DNA of 8,249 bases. Source: an uncultured Pseudomonadota bacterium (GTDB lineage Bacteria; Pseudomonadota; Gammaproteobacteria; Burkholderiales; Eutrophovitaceae). The position numbers and the translations under genes were made by a program. Every line of letters begins with the position of its first letter. The first letter of the stretch is position 1. Positions 6,292 through 8,249 of the stretch are shown here, piece by piece. The DNA is taken from NCBI GenBank assembly GCA_913057845.1, contig CAJXPC010000064.1, positions 1 through 8,249 of the forward strand. Reading direction: 5' to 3'. The notes below the pieces were generated by a model. It saw nothing but the letters and a program-made list of their open reading frames with translations. It had not been told where the DNA came from and did not search any database.

Positions 6292-6663
6292 ATGGCACGA
6301 GCTGTACTAAAACATAAACTGATCGGTCTCTTTTTTTGCTTCGCGAGCCTATTAGCGCCCATTCACTCTAAAGCAGAGCCTGAGTCTGTTCGCGACGGTC
6401 GAGAACTTGCTCACAATTATGATTACGGAAATTGCCTTGCCTGTCACAGCGCGCCCAACGATAAACTCGCAGTAACCCTAGCTAATATCGGGCCGCCTCT
6501 GATGGACATGAAACGTCGGTTCCCCTCTAGAGACGCTCTATTCAAGCAAATTTGGGACGCCCGGGATACTTACCCGGATACGATCATGCCACCTTTTGGC
6601 GCGCACAAGATTCTAACTGAGATACAAATTCACACAATCATCGATTACCTTTACACCCTATAG
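6292..6663 (+). CDS. soxX: SoxX, c-type cytochrome subunit of SoxAX
   Basis: SoxX is the small monohaem partner of SoxA. SoxAX catalyses the first step of thiosulfate oxidation, oxidative attachment of thiosulfate to the SoxY cysteine, and passes electrons to cytochrome c in the periplasm. The 123-residue product has a Sec signal peptide (hydrophobic 10-22, cleavage near SKA at 26-28). The haem motif CLACH is at 48-52, the family block NIGPPL is at 65-70, and the distal ligand is M99 in TIMPPFG. The C-terminal helix is ILTEIQIHTIIDYLYTL. This is the compact SoxX form, shorter than that of Paracoccus. No Shine-Dalgarno sequence is visible before ATG 6292. It begins the soxXYZA run; the soxY ATG follows after 5 bases. 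Confidence 0.95.
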   Translation: MARAVLKHKLIGLFFCFASLLAPIHSKAEPESVRDGRELAHNYDYGNCLACHSAPNDKLAVTLANIGPPLMDMKRRFPSRDALFKQIWDARDTYPDTIMPPFGAHKILTEIQIHTIIDYLYTL

Positions 6664-6668
6664 CACTT

Positions 6669-7136
6669 ATGAATCTTTCAAAAAAACGAAGAGCATTTCT
6701 TAACTCGGCGCTCGCACTGATAAGCACCCTATTGATACCCGTCAAGGGGTACGCTCGTTGGGATGAAACAGCCTATAACGAAGTCGATATCGCCGATTCG
6801 ATTCGGAGCATTGGCATCAGAAACCCCGGCGAGCTGCGTGATGCGAGCAAAAATATCGAACTATCACTACCGGAAATTGCTGAAAATGGCGCTATCGTTC
6901 CGATAAAAATTCTCAGTAAAATTCCAAAAACTGAGAGAATTTTTGTGTTTGCGGAAAAGAATCCTCAACCCTTAGTTTCGGATTATATATTCACGTCTGA
7001 CGTAGAACCCTTCGTCGCCTCTAGAATCAAAATGGGCGAGACAGCATTTGTACATGTCATCGTATTGGCAGACGGAATCTTCTACCGAACTGCTCGACAA
7101 GTTAAAGTAACCATCGGTGGTTGCGGAGAAGAATAA
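6669..7136 (+). CDS. soxY: SoxY, sulfur carrier subunit of SoxYZ
   Basis: SoxY carries the sulfur intermediate on a cysteine at the end of a flexible C-terminal arm while SoxAX, SoxB and SoxCD act on it in the periplasm. The 155-residue product begins with a twin-arginine signal (KKRRAFLNSALALIS, R7 and R8), with cleavage near GYA at 27-29. SoxY is thus exported folded, carrying SoxZ with it. The body holds the SoxY immunoglobulin-like fold (LPEIAENGAIVPIKI; VASRIKMGETAFVHV). The active cysteine is C152 in the terminal GGCGEE. The arm is the usual one, but the last residues are acidic where Paracoccus has GGCGG. It starts 5 bases after soxX with no visible ribosome site, so coupling to soxX translation is likely. 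An imperfect stem lies inside the frame at 6905-6944. Confidence 0.96.
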   Translation: MNLSKKRRAFLNSALALISTLLIPVKGYARWDETAYNEVDIADSIRSIGIRNPGELRDASKNIELSLPEIAENGAIVPIKILSKIPKTERIFVFAEKNPQPLVSDYIFTSDVEPFVASRIKMGETAFVHVIVLADGIFYRTARQVKVTIGGCGEE

Positions 7137-7155
7137 ATCAGAGAAAGACTTAAGA

Positions 7156-7470
7156 ATGGATAAAACAGTACGCTTCAGAGTGAGACTCAAAGACAACATA
7201 GCGGATGTCAAAATAATGATTTTTCATCCAATGGAAACGGGCTATCGAAAAAATAAGCATACGGCAGAAATGATTCCAAAACACTTCATTCATACCGTTA
7301 AAATTAGCCATAATGGAAAATCGATCATGCAAGTTCACTGGAGTCGATCCGTGTCCAAAAACCCTTATTTGAATTTCCGGGTGCCTAATGCAGTCAGTGG
7401 TGATGAGTTGAGCATCGCATGGGATGACAACATGGGGGAATCAGGGTCCGGAACAGCGACAATTTCCTGA
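7156..7470 (+). CDS. soxZ: SoxZ, partner subunit of the sulfur carrier SoxYZ
   Basis: SoxZ forms the SoxYZ heterodimer that presents the SoxY cysteine arm to the Sox enzymes. I start it at ATG 7156, giving MDKTVRFRVRLKDN and 104 residues, the usual SoxZ length. The open frame reaches back to 7117 inside soxY, but that adds a tail absent from the family. Family blocks are IFHPMETGYRKNK (22-34), IPKHFIH (40-46) and the C-terminal LSIAWDDNMGESG (85-97). It has no signal peptide and no cysteine, as expected for a subunit that rides with SoxY through Tat. The gap from soxY is 19 bases and only a weak purine stretch precedes the ATG. soxA follows after 9 bases. Confidence 0.96.
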   Translation: MDKTVRFRVRLKDNIADVKIMIFHPMETGYRKNKHTAEMIPKHFIHTVKISHNGKSIMQVHWSRSVSKNPYLNFRVPNAVSGDELSIAWDDNMGESGSGTATIS

Positions 7471-7479
7471 GTTATCTCC

Positions 7480-8201
7480 ATGCGCCTTCTTCAACACCTT
7501 ACAGCTCTAATAATTTTCATTGCCTCCTCTCAGGCCTGGAGCAATCCGGAAGAAGATCGACAGCTTTTTTTAGATACTTTCGCAGGAAACATCCCTGACG
7601 TACCCATATCGCAATACATTTACGGCTCTATGATGTTGAGCGAAGATGCGCTTAATCAATACGAAAGCATCATGGATTTTCCACCTTTCCAAGAGATGGT
7701 TGACCAAGGTAAAAAAATCTGGGAAACACCTTTTAAGAATGGGCAAAAATTTGCGAATTGCTTTGGCAATAAAGGGACTAACGTCGCTGGCAAATTCCCT
7801 TACTACGATACAACACAGGAACAAGTGGTCACATTTGAAATGGCGCTCAATTTTTGTCTGGAGCAAAACGGAGAAACACGGATGAGCTATGTGGACCCCA
7901 AAACGATGGGAGTTCTAAGCGCTTACGCGAGATCTTTATCAGACGGCATGCTGATGCAAATTGAAGTGCCCAACGCACAAGCCTTAACTAAGTATGAGCT
8001 CGGCAAGTCGCTCTACTTTAAACGCATTGGTCAATATAATTTAGCCTGCGCATCCTGTCACTTAACGCATGGGGGGCACTATTTTCGAGATGAACTCCTG
8101 TCTCCAACTATTGGGCAGGCTGTTCATTTTCCTGTGTTTCGAGGCGGAGAACGTCTGTACACACTACAGATGAGATATCAACGCTGCATGGAGGCTGTAG
8201 G
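7480..8201 (+). CDS. soxA: SoxA, monohaem type, c-type cytochrome subunit of SoxAX (3' end missing)
   Basis: SoxA is the catalytic partner of SoxX in thiosulfate attachment to SoxY. It reads from ATG 7480 for 240 codons and is cut by the fragment end, so it is missing from the open frames that need a stop. The signal peptide is MRLLQHLTALIIFIASSQAWS, with cleavage near residue 19-21. The N-terminal domain keeps C94 (FANCFGNKG) and C126 (LNFCLEQ) but has no CxxCH there, so the first haem of the dihaem type is absent. The second domain has the haem motif CASCH (190-194). C236 in RYQRCMEAV is the expected cysteine ligand and active-site persulfide. This fits the SoxA class with one haem, where the two N-domain cysteines form a disulfide. 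Only the last few dozen residues should be missing. soxB would be expected next but lies outside. Confidence 0.93.
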
Positions 8202-8249
8202 CTGTCTCTTATACACATCTCCGAGCCCACGAGACCTCTCTACATCTCG
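8202..8249 (-). other. Nextera/Tn5 sequencing adapter, inverted copy (artefact)
   Basis: Positions 8202-8220 are the reverse complement of the Tn5 mosaic end. Positions 8221-8235 are the Read 2 stem, 8236-8243 the same index as at the left end, and 8244-8249 part of the P7 primer. With 1-46 this makes a 46-base perfect inverted terminal repeat that is technical, not biological. It truncates soxA. Confidence 0.98.

Noticed and set aside
6972..7338. Minus-strand open frames opposite soxY and soxZ
   Set aside because: They are antisense to well-supported genes, with no ribosome site or family motif.
7570..7866. Open frames on both strands within soxA (98 codons minus, 79 codons plus)
   Set aside because: Both overlap the SoxA reading, which has a signal peptide, haem motif and catalytic cysteine; the alternatives show nothing recognisable.

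Overview
The window is one cloned or amplified genomic fragment. Both ends are Illumina Nextera (Tn5) adapter, at 1-46 and 8202-8249, so only 47-8201 is genomic. The source looks like a free-living, aerobic, ubiquinone-using, sulfur-oxidising proteobacterium. I favour Betaproteobacteria, with a related Gammaproteobacterium as the alternative. The reasons are the petABC-sspA order, the PVWY form of the cytochrome b Qo motif, Coq7-dependent ubiquinone synthesis, a short SoxX and a soxXYZA cluster. Base composition is moderate and the spacers are AT-rich. No foreign island, transposon, phage gene, RNA gene or CRISPR array is visible.

Layout. Positions 47-2901 (minus strand) hold the cytochrome bc1 operon, reading petA (Rieske) > petB (cytochrome b) > petC (cytochrome c1). 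It is followed on the same strand by the start of sspA, which is cut by the fragment end. Positions 2902-3115 are an AT-rich divergent control region. It has a TATAAT box for petABC and, towards the other side, a tandem repeat and a 7-bp inverted repeat in front of an OsmC/YhfA-family gene (3116-3538, plus). That gene converges on coq7 (3552-4178, minus). Upstream of coq7, on the same strand, lies a BepA-like M48 metalloprotease with TPR repeats (4236-5726). It is divergent from moaC (5770-6249, plus), and a 15-bp palindrome lies at the divergence. Positions 6292-8201 (plus) hold soxX, soxY, soxZ and the first 240 codons of soxA, which runs off the end. No gene-free stretch exceeds 300 bases; the longest is the 214-base spacer at 2902-3115.

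How the genes fit together. Coq7 makes ubiquinone with O2, and the bc1 complex oxidises ubiquinol and reduces cytochrome c. The periplasmic Sox system strips electrons from thiosulfate and also feeds cytochrome c. Three c-type cytochromes (PetC, SoxX, SoxA) are encoded here. MoaC makes molybdenum cofactor, which SoxCD or other sulfite dehydrogenases need, but that link is inferred only. BepA, OsmC/YhfA and SspA are envelope-maintenance or stress-type genes. I found no convincing undescribed system. The points most worth checking are the non-coding repeats at 3016-3072, the palindrome at 5711-5725, the single-haem form of SoxA, and the contrast between strong Shine-Dalgarno sites on some genes and none on the sox genes.
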